Numbered from the stretch's first letter, positions 43,201-58,200 are shown. The stretch: 64,000 nt of DNA from Hexactinellida sp. DTS-2022 (GCA_028753945.1 JAPNXP010000014.1:744001-808000), one strand, 5' to 3'. Numbers and translations are program-made. The notes: a model not told the origin generated them from the letters alone.

Positions 43201-46200
43201 TTAGATTATCACTATACTAATCATATTGCTTTCGATTTAAATAATGTATAGTGGTGATCGCCTAATTGCAATATTGCTCTATTAGTAAGTTTATTTCAGT
43301 CCACAAGCGAGCATTAATATTAATGCTGTTCGCCTGTTAGCAAGCAAATTTCGTGCTAAATGTTACACGAACACCACTGTAAACCAATAAATTTATAGTT
43401 TAAATTAACATTAATCCTACTCACCCAGCTGGAGTTCTTATCCCAGTCTCCTCTGGCAAGGGAGGTTTCCCTAGCTCTTCTTCTGACGCGCTATCACTCT
43501 ATAAACAAATGTCAGCGGTATTCGCATAACAGCAATATTGCTATACAGTAAACATTGGATTTAACGACACTAGTTTGATAACTTATAACTAATAAGGTAA
43601 TTATTTCCGAAGTAGCTTCAAATACTGCTACGGACCTTTGGCAAAAGAAAAAGTTGTTATTAGCGATTTGTCGCTAAATCCGATGTCGTTAAATCCAATA
43701 TTGCTCTATTAGCAAGTTATTTTCAGTCCCAAGCGAGTATTTAATTAATGTTAATTATGTTCATCTAATCACAAATTCGCCTATTAGCAACCAAATTTGT
43801 GCAATATGTGACTTGCTATTGCGCAAATACTACTGTATTGAATGTTTTGCACAATTCAAAGGGGCTGTTCAAACGTTATGTAATGCTCCTAAGGGAGGGT
43901 TAACGAATTTGTGACAAAACATCCCTTTTGTATTACAAAATTGAAAAAATCGTGACATAAGTTGGGAGGTAGGGATGTCTAATTTTCAGGAATCCATGTC
44001 ACAGCCACCCGTTCCCTGAATGCGTTACATAACGTTTGAAAGTTCTCGAATTTAAATAAGATTCTGGTTAATTGGTCAAACTACCCTCGGACAAATTGAA
44101 CAGAGTTTGCCTATTAGCAAGTCGCATTTTACACAAACTAGCATATAAACGTATTATTATCATAGAGGAATTGAGTTAGCCTAGAAAAAAACACTGCCAT
44201 TTTCATACTTCAAACAATTATAAGTCAAACTAATCAGTAATTACCAGTTTACACTTACAAATCAAACTAATCATTAATTACCACCAGTTATAAATCAAAC
44301 TAATCAGTAATTATACTACCATTCAAATATAGTAATACAATACTTATAGTATAGAGAATAGTGTATTTGTAATACAACCTCATCAGTAGATTCATCCTCT
44401 GACTCTAGTTCTCCCCACAGACTTTTGTCGATATCTGCATCATCTCCCTTGTCTTCCTACACAAATACACAAACGCTATATTTGGTCACATTGTCACGTT
44501 GCTATCTCATACTGTGAGTTGGGTTTATCATTTTATATTTCTATTATTTATTATACATTATTTTATATTTCTAATATTTATTATTTATACATTTTTTTAT
44601 ATTTCTAATATTTATATTCTTATTTGAGCTTCTTTTTAGTTTAGTTTATTCCATGTGTGATTATTGCATTATACAATGGGGCTCCCATACAAATTCCATC
44701 ATTAGGCCTGTTATTCGACAAAGCACTTGATAATAATTCTACAGTAGAACTCGGTTAGTACGTAGTAGTCCAGGCATGGGGCCAAGCCCTTTGGACTTAA
44801 GCCCATTTTTTGAGAGGGCTTCAATCCGGACTTAAGTCCTCCTTTAATATAAGGGCTTAAGTCCGGACTTGGACTTAAGCCCTTTATAGCTAGATGAGCT
44901 TCAAGCCCTTTTCAAGGCACTTATTCAATACAATCCCTTGGGAGAGAAAAATTAGTATGTACTGTATTATCCGAGTGTACGTACTAACCGAGTTGACACT
45001 ACCTATACATATAGATTGACAAACTTTGTTATATAAGTTAGTACGTACTAAAGCCGAAGTACATAGTAACCGATTTTTACTGTATTAGGTTATTTAACTT
45101 CATTGTATTTGTTTATATCCCCGGGGCCGTTCAATTGTAACGTAACGCTAAATTCCTGAAAACTACACACCCTATGTCACACTATTCTAACCATTTTGTA
45201 TTACAAAAAGCTGGTCTGTCACACATTGTTAATCCCCCTTTGGAAACGTTACGTAACGTTTGGACGGTTTTACTTAGTTTAGGAATAGAATAGATGCCGG
45301 ATATAAGAACATTCTAATGGAAACGGTTGCCATATACCCTATATAATGTATGCTGGTTATAAGAACATTATATGCAGTTCCCGACGATGTTCTTATAACC
45401 GGCATCCACTGTATTCTCTTAATTAATATCGATACATTAAATTAATTATTAGGAGTTTTGCCTATAAAATGCCTATTATTTAGATATGTTATATTATTTA
45501 TTGTATCTATTATAAAGTGAAATTTGGGCTACCAGCTCTTTGATCAAACTCCCTTCAAAATGTCTTATACGTATTAGGTTGGCAGTCTGTTAGTGGCAGC
45601 CCCAGGGGGTTTAGTACAGAGGTGTTTGCGTAATAACAAGTCGCATTTTGCACAAAAATGTCTTGCTATTAGAGGAACAGATTTGCTCGCTTGGGGCTCA
45701 AAATAACTTGCAATTAAAGCAATTGCTATTAGGCGAACACCACTGTATGTAGATATTGTTTTCCATCCAATTGGATGTTTGTGCTATACAAGTCCAATTC
45801 CTACATTGAAAATAAACAAGTCCCTTGACTGCCACTGGTTATAAGGAAAATATTTATTTATCGGGTAATTTGTATAATCCTAAGAGGTGAATATGGATAC
45901 TCGTGTTGTTTTTTTTTTTGGAATTTTTTTTTTGCAAATTTTTGGGACTAATACCAGCTACAATAAATCGGTTTTGATAATCACTTACGAAATCGTATTT
46001 ATGCAACTAGTGTTATGAATACCAACAGCATTAAACAAGTGGACCGGCCATACCTATTTACTGGAATAGTAGCTTAGGATTTATTATATTTACTCTCCCT
46101 CAAGGTCAAGGGGGCTATTATTTGAATTGAGCTACTATGAGCTACGTTAAAACCCTTAACCTGTTAACCAACTCTCCTCAAATGCTTATGTGTGTTGTTA

Positions 46201-49200
46201 CTGTTGTATGTTAATTTATTCCCGGATATTCTTAGTTACCTACTTAGGTGTAAGTATGCTTAGCATTTATTCGCGATTTTACTTTTAATTTTACCCTCAT
46301 TCGAATAAATATGGACATATGGTACATACTATAATTCACTATAAAATGACCTCAAAAAGAGGAAAACTGATAATTCCTACATTATTTTATCAACATTTCC
46401 TCAAGAATCGGTAAATCCGTCTATTCTGTATGAATGACTACCTTACTTAGTACCATGGATAACCTCTTAATTAATTCACTAGGCAGATGACTCGATGTCG
46501 ATGACGTCAGTCAGGTGCTGCTTAACTACTTAATTTGATGTATTTTCTGTTGGTACACCACTGGTGTGTTTGCGTGTGCGGAGCTGGTGTTTGATGTAAA
46601 TACTTATCTTTGGTTTTGTGAGGATTGAAGCCCACAGTGCAGAACTACTACATAGTGTTCGGTGTATAATTAAGGGTCGGTAATATAAGGGATTTTCCAT
46701 TTTAGTTGACAAGTGAAAGTTAATTGAATTTCAATTTAAAGTGAAAATGAAAATGGGGTTTTTCTATGTATACCTATCCATGTCATCCACGGTTTAAAAC
46801 TCTTAGTTGCCAAGTGAAAGTGAAAGTTGATTGAATTTCAATTTAAAGTGAAAATGAAAATGGGGTTTTTCTATGTATACCTTGGACCCCATGTCATCCA
46901 CGGTTAACTAAGGTTTGGAGTCTTGAAGGCCAAATAATCAGGACAAACTGAATGGTAATTTAGAGAAGGAATAATAATTATTAATAGTTATACTCTAGTT
47001 GCCAATTGAAAGTGAAAACGAGTCTTTTTTTCTATTTATACCTTGGACCTCAGGGCATCTATGTCATATTATTAATTAAGTTAAATCATACGTGGTATTT
47101 AACAGGTCATCATTATAGATGGGTTAAGGTAAGTGATGTGAAATATCAATTCCATGTTATTGTTTTTGTATATGTATATGTATATGTTGTTGTTGTTGTT
47201 GTGTGTTTTGATGTGTGTCGGTTTATTACAGAGATGACGAACAGAGTGTACATCGGGCGGCTGAGTCCAGCGGCTCGCGAGAGAGACGTGGAGAGATTCT
47301 TCAAGCCCTACGGTCGCATTAGAGACATCAACCTCAAGAACGGATTCGGGTTCGTAGAGTTTGACAGCGTACGCGACGCGGATGAAGCGGTATATTCCTG
47401 CGACGGAAAAGATCTTTTGGGGGAGCGAGTGTTGGTGGAACTCGCGAAAGGTGGCTCGAGTTACGGACGTAGATCGTCGCCACCGGTTAGTGCTAGCGCT
47501 AGTTTCCGGTCGGGTTACCGCGGGTATTACTATTCGCGAGGCTACGCTAAATACGGGCCTCCTGTGAGGACAGAATTTCGCGTTATTGTCGAGAACCTGT
47601 CGAGCCGCGTGTCCTGGCAAGATCTGAAGGACTTCATGCGGGTCGCAGGTCGGATTTCGTATGCGGACGCACACCGCAAGCGAGTTGGAGAGGGAATAGT
47701 TGAGTTTATGTCGTATGACGATATGAAGACAGCTCTGCGGAAACTAGACGGCCAGGAGTTGCACGGTAGAACAATCCGACTGTTCGACGGTAGACACAGC
47801 CCAAAGCATAGTCGGTCTAGGAGCCGTAGTAGATCGCATTCCAGAGAGAGACATCGGTCGCGAAGCTATTCACGCAGCAGCAGTAGCCCTAGTCAGTCTC
47901 GCGGTCGCGACCGCTATAGAGAGAGAGAAAGAGATCGGAGTAGAGATAGAGACAGAAGTAGGGAAAGGGAAAGAAGCAGGGAAAGGGACCGAGATCGTGA
48001 GAGAGAAAGAAGCAGGGAGAGAGATGGGAAGAGAAGAGAAAGTCACTCCTCCACTGATGATAGAAAGAAACGGCGTATGAGAGACTCGCGTTCTAAGGAA
48101 AGCAAATCCGAATCGAGGTCTCCTACACCGGACAAGAAGCCGCCTGCCAACGATAAGTATTCTCACAAATTAGAAGCGGAAAGTCCGGAGCGTGAGAGGT
48201 CAGCTTCCGCCTCTCCTATGAAAGAGCAATCTGGAGATGAAGACATGAGGGACTAACTCTCTAACAATCTATAGCTTAGTATACTACATTCCTTAGCTTT
48301 ACCATAGATACTGTCAGTTATATGTCCTTGTTTTCAATCAACAGTTAGTTTATCTAAATAGCTAGTTGTATCCAATATACGTATATCGGATCAGGGATCA
48401 TGGGTATTGGGAATTTTGGGTGGACTTTTTGACATTTATCGTATTGAGACTATTTTGATAGAATTTATTGAAGTGGGAAAGAAGAATTTGATTTTTAGCT
48501 AACTTTGACATGTTCTTAGTACAGAAGATATATCGAATAGGTATACAGTAAAACCTCAATACAAACACAGTCCCCCTACAAAGCATTTTAAATACAAATT
48601 ATATTGGATATTACGAATCCCGGATAAGGCGAACGCATTTTGAAGGTCCCCTGGTGTTCCTACTAACGAGGTTTTTTCTGTATCCGAATAGTATTTATTT
48701 GGAATAGCTCAATCTTTCAGTTGTCCTATTTTAATATGTGCGTGTAATACGTTAATAACTTATTAAGTACAACTTTGCTTTAAAGCTTTTACATCGTAAA
48801 TATATGTTTGCGAAAATTATTAATAAGTGAATTCACATGATTCTCGAAATGTGACAATGACGTAATAACTTGATGAGGTGTGAGAAATTTCGAGTGGAAA
48901 CCTTAACATGTTGTCGGGGGCCAAAAGTTACCACTATATGCCAAAAATTAGATTTGGAAACCGTCCAGTTTCTTCAATCAACTCGGAACATACAAATATA
49001 TAAATATATACATCCTAGTGTTTTAATACCATTAACAATTTAACAACTTACACACGTATTCAGTTGTTGGGTCCCGAACACATCTCCGTACAGAGCTCTC
49101 CCATACTCGTCTACCGGCGGCTTACCCCATCCTCCCAAATGGTACCCGAATAATGCTCCCTACAGTATAGCATACAGCATATCAAGGAATTATCCAGGAA

Positions 49201-52200
49201 CGCGAGACGCTCCTTTTGGAGCGTGATTTTAGGAAAATTTGGAATCTTCTCCTATACCATAGCATAAATTTGTGATTTAGGCGTATGGTAATTGGATCAG
49301 ACAATGGGAGCGTATTTACAAATTGCTGTATAATACACTGCAGTATATACTACACAGTCAGGTTTGCTTATGTGAACTAGTTTTCGTCTGCTTAATATGA
49401 AGAACTTTTTATTATGAACAAGCCCTATGGTCCCAGTTTACAACTACATAGGGTTTGTATATTGTGAACAATTTACAACAATTCCTAACGTAATTTGCAT
49501 GCAGTGGCAAGATTTAAACATCAAAATTCACTTTTGCGAAGCCGGATTTTTATATAGAAAAGGTGTTGGCAGATACATATACGTACTATAAGCAAGCCTT
49601 AAATTAATTTTTCAAAATATATTGTTTTTCAAAAATTCCCCATAAAAAGAGAGTTCGAGACGATCCTTTTGGGGAATGATTTTTGCAAAATGTTAATTAG
49701 GAGCGCGAAAATTTAGGATATCTTCTCCTATACCGTAACATTAATTTGTGATTTAGGCGTATGAAAATTGGATCAAACCAGGATTAGGACCGAAATAATA
49801 TACTAATTTGGTATAATTAATATACTACTAAATATATAATCGGTATACACATTAACTTGATTAGGAGCGTACAGTAGATCTCGGATATAAGCACACTGGT
49901 TATAAGAACACTATGTTGGAAAACGGTTGCCATATACCCTATATAATTTATGTCGGATATAAGCACACCGGTTATAAGAACATATCGGATATAAGAATAC
50001 TATGTTGGAAAACGGTTGCCATATACCCTATATAATTTATGTCCGTTATAAGAACATGACGATTATAAGCACATTAAGTACAGTTCCCGACGATGTGCTT
50101 ATAACCGGCATCTACTGTATTTACAAATGTCTGTATAATACACTGCTTTATAGTTTACACATTTACTTGAATTTAGGAGAGTATTTACAAATGTGTGTAT
50201 AATACACTGCTTTATAGTTTACACATTTACTTGAATTTAGGAGAGTATTTACAAATGTGTGTATAATACACTGCTTTATAGTTTACACATTTACTTGAAT
50301 TTAGGAGCGTATTTACAAATATCTGCATAATACATACACACTGATAGAGTACTACATACCTCTGGAATGGGGGCGTTCAGCCCGGGAATGCTCAGATTGG
50401 GATAGGAGGGCGGAGGTCCGTATCTCTGCATTGCTATCAGCCAGGGAGGAGGGCACTTGTGCTTATCCTAAGAACGCAGAAATGTCAGATAATATAATAG
50501 TGCAGTAGAACCTCGTTAGTAGGAACACGGTTAATACGAATTTCCGGATAAGCTGAACAAACAGTTCCACAAGATCAGGTCCCTACATTGGCTATTCAAT
50601 GGGAATTACTCCGATTAATACGAACATATTTCTCCGTCCGTTGGTGTTCGTATTAAAGAGGTTCTACTGTATATTATGAAGGGCGTATCCAAGTACGGTA
50701 GTGTTTGCGTAATAACAAGTCGCATTCTGCATGAAATTTGTTTGCTAATAGGCGAACTTGCTATTAGAGGAACAGAATTAACATTAAATTCTGGGGACTG
50801 AAAATAACTTGCTAATAGAGCAATTGCTATTAGGCGAACACCACTGTAGCCAAGTAATCCGATTTGTCAAATACATTTGTGCTTTTGAGGAACAAATCAC
50901 CGTAATTTTTATTTGGTAGAAATTTGTTAATTTAAATGCCGGGAATATTTATCCTGTGAGGAATACCAACATTTCGATACAAGAAATGGGTTCTATTTAT
51001 TTATTTATTTTGTATTCGATCCAGCGATCTTAGGCGTTAATATTAAATTCCAATCGAACTTGAACTGAAATCTTCGCTATAAAAAGAGAAAATATCGGTA
51101 TAAATTAGACAGGAAAATAGCAGAAACATCAATGGTCGAAGGATTAGTTCTTTAAAAAGTAGACTCCGCTTATTGGGCCACTTTGTATCGTGTTTTTACC
51201 CAATTAACCAGTGGCCCAATAAGCGGATTCCATCATATAACCAACGCCATTCATACTATAGTAGAACCTGCATAATCCGACCCTCTATAATCCGGAATTC
51301 AGCAGAACCCACACTTCCTTATCCCAATTAGCGTCGGATTATGCATTGGAAAATTTGAATTTAGTAGCGCAAAATTTGGAATCCTCTCCTATACCGTAAC
51401 ATTAATTTGTGATTTAGGAGTATTAAAATTGGATCAGACCAGGATTAGGAGCGTATTTACAAATGGCTGTATAATACACCGGTTGGCATATACCCTATAT
51501 AATTTATGCCGGTTATAAGAACATTATATGCAGTTCCCGACGATGTTCTTATAACCGGCATCCACTGTATTTGAAACACATCTACCTTTAATCTGTTATA
51601 TTGCTTAATGTGAATTTATATTTGTATATTTCTATACTTTTGCTTATTAAACATATTTAAACTGCTTTAATATATTCAAACTTATAGCAAGGGCTTATTT
51701 CTTTCTATCTACCTAGTTACCAACCTGGCCGATAGGCATGGATAAACCTTGTCTCAGCTCATCACTCAGCTCTCCAGGCTTCTTTTCTCTTAGCTGAGTT
51801 TCAAATTCTTTTCCCTGAAACACCAAACAAATATAAATTGGTAGAGGATACTTAAGAAAATAGCAATTCCATTCCCTTTTGAATTAAATGAGATTTCCAT
51901 ATGATAGCAAAGGACTAATAATTAACCAGAAATATACAAAAATACAATACAGTCGACTCCGCTTAATTTAGCTACCGGTTAATAGATTTCTCCGTTTAAT
52001 CGGGTCAAAGTAATCTGGTCCCGAGGTGACTCTATTAAGCGGAGTCGACTGTATTTATCACTGGGGCGAGCATGATTATGTTAATTACGCCACTACATAA
52101 TATTATATACCATACTAACCTCATAATATAGATCTCCGTGTATTGTCATGAAAGGTTTGGTTTGCCACCTATAAGAATAAAAGTATATTAAGTGTGTATT

Positions 52201-55200
52201 AATTCCCAGTTTACTTCATGGTTCACAACTTTCGTATCGAAAGCTGTGAAGTTTGGACTAATTTAGAAGGTCCCCTTGTGTTCATATTATCGAGAATCGA
52301 TTGATACGTGTTAAACAAGGAATTACTTGCAGCCAACACCTTTTTACTGCGCCGACTATACTATAGTATAGTGGCCCAGTATTGAAATGACTGCCTTTAT
52401 TACAGGGGGGTGGGGGGGGTGTCAATCGGCAGATACTTGACCCATAGCCAGGTGGTGGGTCCCATTTTGAAAGGAATCAATATTATTACGAAATTTTGCA
52501 CCAAATTATCAACAATTTACACTAAGGGTAATTTTTAAAATCTTATAACACCTAAAGGTGAGAATTGCTGACTAATTAGAATTGTAAAAAAATTAAAAAG
52601 TGTGTTTTGGGTAAAAATGCTCATAGGAGGACTTCAGGGACCAGATGTAATTAACTTCGTATCAATTATTAAAATGCTAATCTGACACAGGTGACAACTC
52701 CAGAGTGTCACTGAATGGGTGTAGGGGTCCAAAAGCAATAAATTCGTTAAGGAATAATAGGAACGCGAGACGCTCTTTTTGGAGTAAGATTTTTGGAAAT
52801 TTTATGTTTAATATACTGAAGAGTAGCAAGGCTGGATTCGGTTAACGATTACGGATTTTATTGATCAGTTAACCGATATGTTAATACAGTCGAGTTATAC
52901 AAACAGTTCCACAAAATCAGGTCCCTACAATGGCTATTCAATGGGTATTACTCCGGTTATACGAACTCCGGATAAAGCGAACACATTTATCCGTCCGTTG
53001 GTGTTCGTATTAACGAGGTTCTACTGTATTTAAATATACAACCAATGCAGTTATTTCTGTACAATTCCGAATGTTCGTTTCAGCCCTAGTATATTTTATA
53101 TAAATCGAGTTATAGAAACAGTTCCTATATAAAATCGATAAATCGAGTTATTCTGTATATTTGATATAAATCGAGTTATACAAACAGTTCCTATATAATC
53201 GATAAATCGAGTTATACTGTATATTACTCGGTTAGGTCAGCAATGCTAGCGGCAGATTGTGTGTTGAGGAAATAGCAGATTGTGTGTTGAGGAAATAGCT
53301 GATTTTGTGCAAGAAGATTTAGTTCAAGATGACGTCATGATTCTAGATACGTATGATGAAATATTCGTTTGGTTCGGATTAGGAGCAAATGTTGAAAAGA
53401 AGAAAGGGTCTCTCCAAACAGTTAAGGAGTATATGAAAACTGACCCCTCTGGGCGAAATGAAGAGGAGACCACTTTACTACAAATTAACCAGGGAAACGA
53501 GCCGCCAAATTTCACCGCACAGTTTATAGGATGGAATTATGATTTGTGGTCTCAGTCGAGAAATATTCTTCAAGTTCGTGCGGAAATTAATGCTGAATAT
53601 TCCGGGATTTCAGTTGACGTATCTTTGGCTAATTATGGTAAAAATATACTTACGAGGAACTTAGAAATGTGTCATTTGAAGGTGTTGATTCAACGCGAAA
53701 AGAAGATTTTCTGTTAGACGGAGAATTCAAACAAGTTTCCAGGATGTCTCGTACAGAATTTGCCAAATTACCAATTTGAAAAAACTCGATGCGAAAAGAA
53801 AACTGGACCTATACTAGTGTCAGTTACAATTCTATATTTATGCATATTTATACCTAAGTTAGGTTGTTAGGTAACTTCTAGCTTGTATACTCGATATATT
53901 TATATTATATCTTTTTGTACTAATTATATTTCTATTTTATTAGTACATTCAAATTCCTATGAGGCCATTTGGTTGCTATGAAATTTACAGGAATCATCAT
54001 GTGGGCAACAAGAATTGTATAGATGGTACTTTTTTTTTGTCACCTTTTGAAAGGGGGCATTTTCTCTCCCACGGGCCTCATCTTATATGTATAGAAAGTT
54101 TGAACATATTGGATGATATCTGAATTGTCAGTTCTAATACCATGGGGTAAATACCGTATTTACTCGAAATATAGCAAATAAATACTCCAGTGGGAGTGTT
54201 CCTCTTATGGAACTGTGTATCTATTAATCGGAACTTAAATATATTCAACGAACGAAAGTTTCTTGTTATTGAAAAGTCAATATTATTTAAAGAGTAGATT
54301 AATTTAATTTAGTGGTTCTAAGGAATTTGATGGAATTGCAGAAATTAGTTATTTCATTGAAACAACAACCACAATACAGCCACTAATCTAAATATGCAAT
54401 AAGTTCAGATTAAAGTATTGTCTTACAAATACAACTAATATTAACTGTGTTACTCAGAAATGAGAGTAGTTATTGAATAAAACTATAAATTAAGATTAAA
54501 CTAACAAACATAAAACTCCAATAAATTTCAAAGATACACAAATGGCGACTCAAATACCTGAGCTAATCCCAGTGCCAATCGTAGACCCCGTGTCGATACA
54601 AATCAACCAATCAATAGACAGGTTGATACTCTCTCTCGAGCAGAGAAGGCACCAGCTGTTGACCGACTTAAGGGACAGACGGGAGGAAATAAGAGCCAAT
54701 CGGGTGGCGCGACAACAAATGCAACAACAAATAACCGAAACCCGCGCATTTTTGGAAGGTCAAATGACGCACAATTTGCTGCATTCCTTTCAGGGGAAAA
54801 TAGTTACAGATTTGGAAGCGAAAATGGCAGAAATGCAAGTGGCAGCACCACCTCAAGAAGTGAGCTATCTCTGCGACACACGGGACCTAGAGGAACGTAT
54901 CTCCCGTCTGGGAGAGATTGTACAATTCGAGACTCCTCCCATCACTCCTGTTCTAGCGATACCAAACTATGCCAAATTCCAACTGCCCATTGTTGCTGTT
55001 GGGAAACAAGGATCTACTCCGGGAGCGTTTAACAGCCCAAAAGGTGTCTCAATCGATACGGAATCCGGACACATTTATGTGGCGGATATGTGCAACAAAA
55101 GAATTCAAATATTCTCAGAGACAGGAGACTGTCTCAACGAATTCGGACAACAACACCTGATATTGCCATGGGGCATATTAATCCATCAGGATAGCATTTA

Positions 55201-58200
55201 TGTCACAGACATAGACCAACAAGCTATCTTCCTATTCAAGCTTCCGTATCTCATAATGGTAAAGCGAGTAGGGAAGAAAGGATCCGGAAATAAAGCGTTC
55301 AATTCTCCGAGACAACTCGCCATCTCTCCCAATCAACGCCTCTACGTGCCAGATGAATCCAACAACAGAATCCAAATCCTGTCCACAGATCTAGCTTTCC
55401 AAGACTCGCTACGACATCAAACAATGACATCACCTGTTGATGTTAAGTTCACAAACAGTGAAATGTTTGTGTTAAGCAATGTAAACAATTGTATCCACGT
55501 GTTTACACTATCAGGAGAGAAGTCCCGCTCCATAGTTACCAAAGGAGGAATAGGAACGCGAGTTTCAGTAGCAGTATTCTTCTGTTTAGACGGACGCAAT
55601 AACATTGTCATCAGCGACTGCTTAGCTCGCGCTATCAAGGTATTCTCTCCAGCAGGAGACCTCCTACACACGGTAGGACAGGAAGGACATCAACCTGGAA
55701 TGTTTGTCTTCCCTTCTGGCATTGCTATTCTCGATAACACTAAATTAGTTTGTGTCTCTGGTAACCATTCATGTGCATTTCAAATATTTTCATGAATTTT
55801 GCCTAATTTCTTTTTGTAAATTTTGTGCGAAAAAATAAAAATATCCGCGAATATTTAAGTTAGGAGTTTACTTATCCACCGATCATCGGCGTTTGTATTA
55901 AAAAACCTCGCTACTTTCTACCGATTGTTTTTTTTATGTTTATAAAAAACACCATCGGTAGAAACTAGCCAGCTTATTTAATACAACGCCGATGATCGGT
56001 GGATAAGTAATTTCTTAAGTTATTATCTCACAAAATTTAGATCCATTTAATTTGTCTGAGGACCAATGTGATGGAGATTCAAATTGAATCCCAGCTGTCT
56101 CAGTAGCTACAATATAATCTGTAAATAATTTGTATATTTAGATTCTGGTTACAGATCATGTTCCCGAGTAAGCAAAAAAAGCACTAAATACATAATCCTG
56201 CATAAATTTGTGCCCATATAATTCATGTTTTCTGCAATAACCTGTGTTTAGTTCGTTAGACAGTTATCTCGATTCTATCAACTGCTTACAGCTGTTTGTT
56301 CCGAGCTAAGGACGTTTTCACATTTTGCAGTAGGACTAATTCCCTCGCTTATACGCCTAACATATTATACAGTAGACTCTTGTTAATCTGTTGCTATTGG
56401 TTACACTATATTAGATTTTTTTTGGGGCTCTATCGAATGCAAATACAAATGTTAATTACACCAGTATATAATTTGTTTGAACTATTTTAATTGTTCGTAA
56501 TGGATGAGTTACTACATTAGTCTGCGATTGGTAGCTAATGTAGCACACTGATTTATAGTCAATGCAAAAATAAAAATCTAAAATTATAGCTGTGCCGACA
56601 GTATGTCCATTGGAGGCACTATATTTGATGGTTGGTTGGTTGATTAAAAATGCCTCCACAAGAAAATGCTGTTGGCACAGCTATAATTTTATTATTATTA
56701 TTACTGTGCCGACTATACTATAGTGGCCCAGTTCTAATCTTAGTGCTTTGGTTAGTTATTATTATTATTATTACTGTGCCGACTATACTATAGTATAGTG
56801 GCCCAGTTCTAATCTTACTGCCTTGGTTTGTAATTATTACTGTGCCGACTATACTATAGTGGCCTAGTATTGGTCTTAGTGCTTTGGTTTGTAATTATTA
56901 TTACTGTGCCGACTATACTATAGTATAGTGGCCCAGTTCTAATCTTACTGCCTTGGTTAATATTATTACTGTGCCGACTATAGTAGTGGCCCAGTTCTAA
57001 TCTTACTGCTTTGGTTTGTAATTATTACTGTGCCGACTATACTATAGTATAGTGGCCCAGTTCTAATCTTAGTGCTTTGGTTAGTTATTATTGTCCGTAT
57101 CCTCTCCACAGAACAGAGTTTCATCAACTAAGAGCCCAAATTTTCAGGATATGTGTCTCATGGGTTACAGATGAAAATGCTGATCATCACCTATTATATT
57201 CTACTCAAACCTGGATATCTTTGAAATGAAGTGAGCAAAAATGAAACTTCCAACTTCTAAGGGTCGTTACATTCCGAAACACCTTTCTGAATTAATTTAA
57301 CACCTTCACAGTGAAGATGACATGTCAAAAAAAATCCAAAATTGCAGCTGTGCAGGCAGCATTTTCCTTTGAGGGTTTGGTCATGGGGGTCAGGGCCAAC
57401 ATGGCACAAACCCAACTTCCACCAATGTAGAACCAATGTAATATTATAACTAGAAATGTTTTTGTGAACACCAGTCAAATGAGTCATGAACGTTACTTTG
57501 AATACTTTCCAGTCTTTCCATATGAATGGGGTCCGACTACAGTTATGATCGACATTTGAAAACAACTCAATTGGGTTAATTGACCATTGTTTCAATAAAT
57601 AAATATTTACTAATGTCATCCCCTTATTCGCCTTCCGGTTCAGACATCAAGAAGTCTAAGCTGCAGACCCAGGACCAGCAAACCCTAATGACGAAGTGTT
57701 TAGTTCTGATTTGTGGTTGAGATAGTCAATAATACGATATATATACGTAGTACATTCATATACATATTATAGAAAATCAATGCTCCTCGAAATTAACGTG
57801 AATTTTCTCCAAATCGCGCTAAATTCCATCACCTTAATTTCTGGGGCGTTAATTTACACAATCTATGTTTCCTCCAAATTCATACTACGTATTAGCAAAT
57901 TATACGATGAATGGAAAATTTCCAATGTGAAACTGGGTTGAGACGATGCCATGTCTCTCAAGTAGATTGGAAGCCGTTTTTGAGACAATAAATAGTATTT
58001 AATCTGGAGGTTAATAACCTTGAAATTAAAATTAAATTATTCGCGTAAATTTCATGTATTTAAAGAGTTAGCTCCAAATAGCGTTAATTTCCTTCGGGTT
58101 GATCTTCGATAATAAGGTATGCTACATATTTGCACAAGTGGCACTAACAAGCATTATGTTAGCAAACACATTGGTCGATATATAAGTAAGCCTTCAAAAC

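Noticed and set aside
47006-47233. An in-frame extension of the SR protein upstream of MTNRVYIG
   Set aside because: It crosses a good donor (AAG/gtaagt at 47128) and acceptor (ttacag at 47231), and SR proteins start just before RRM1.
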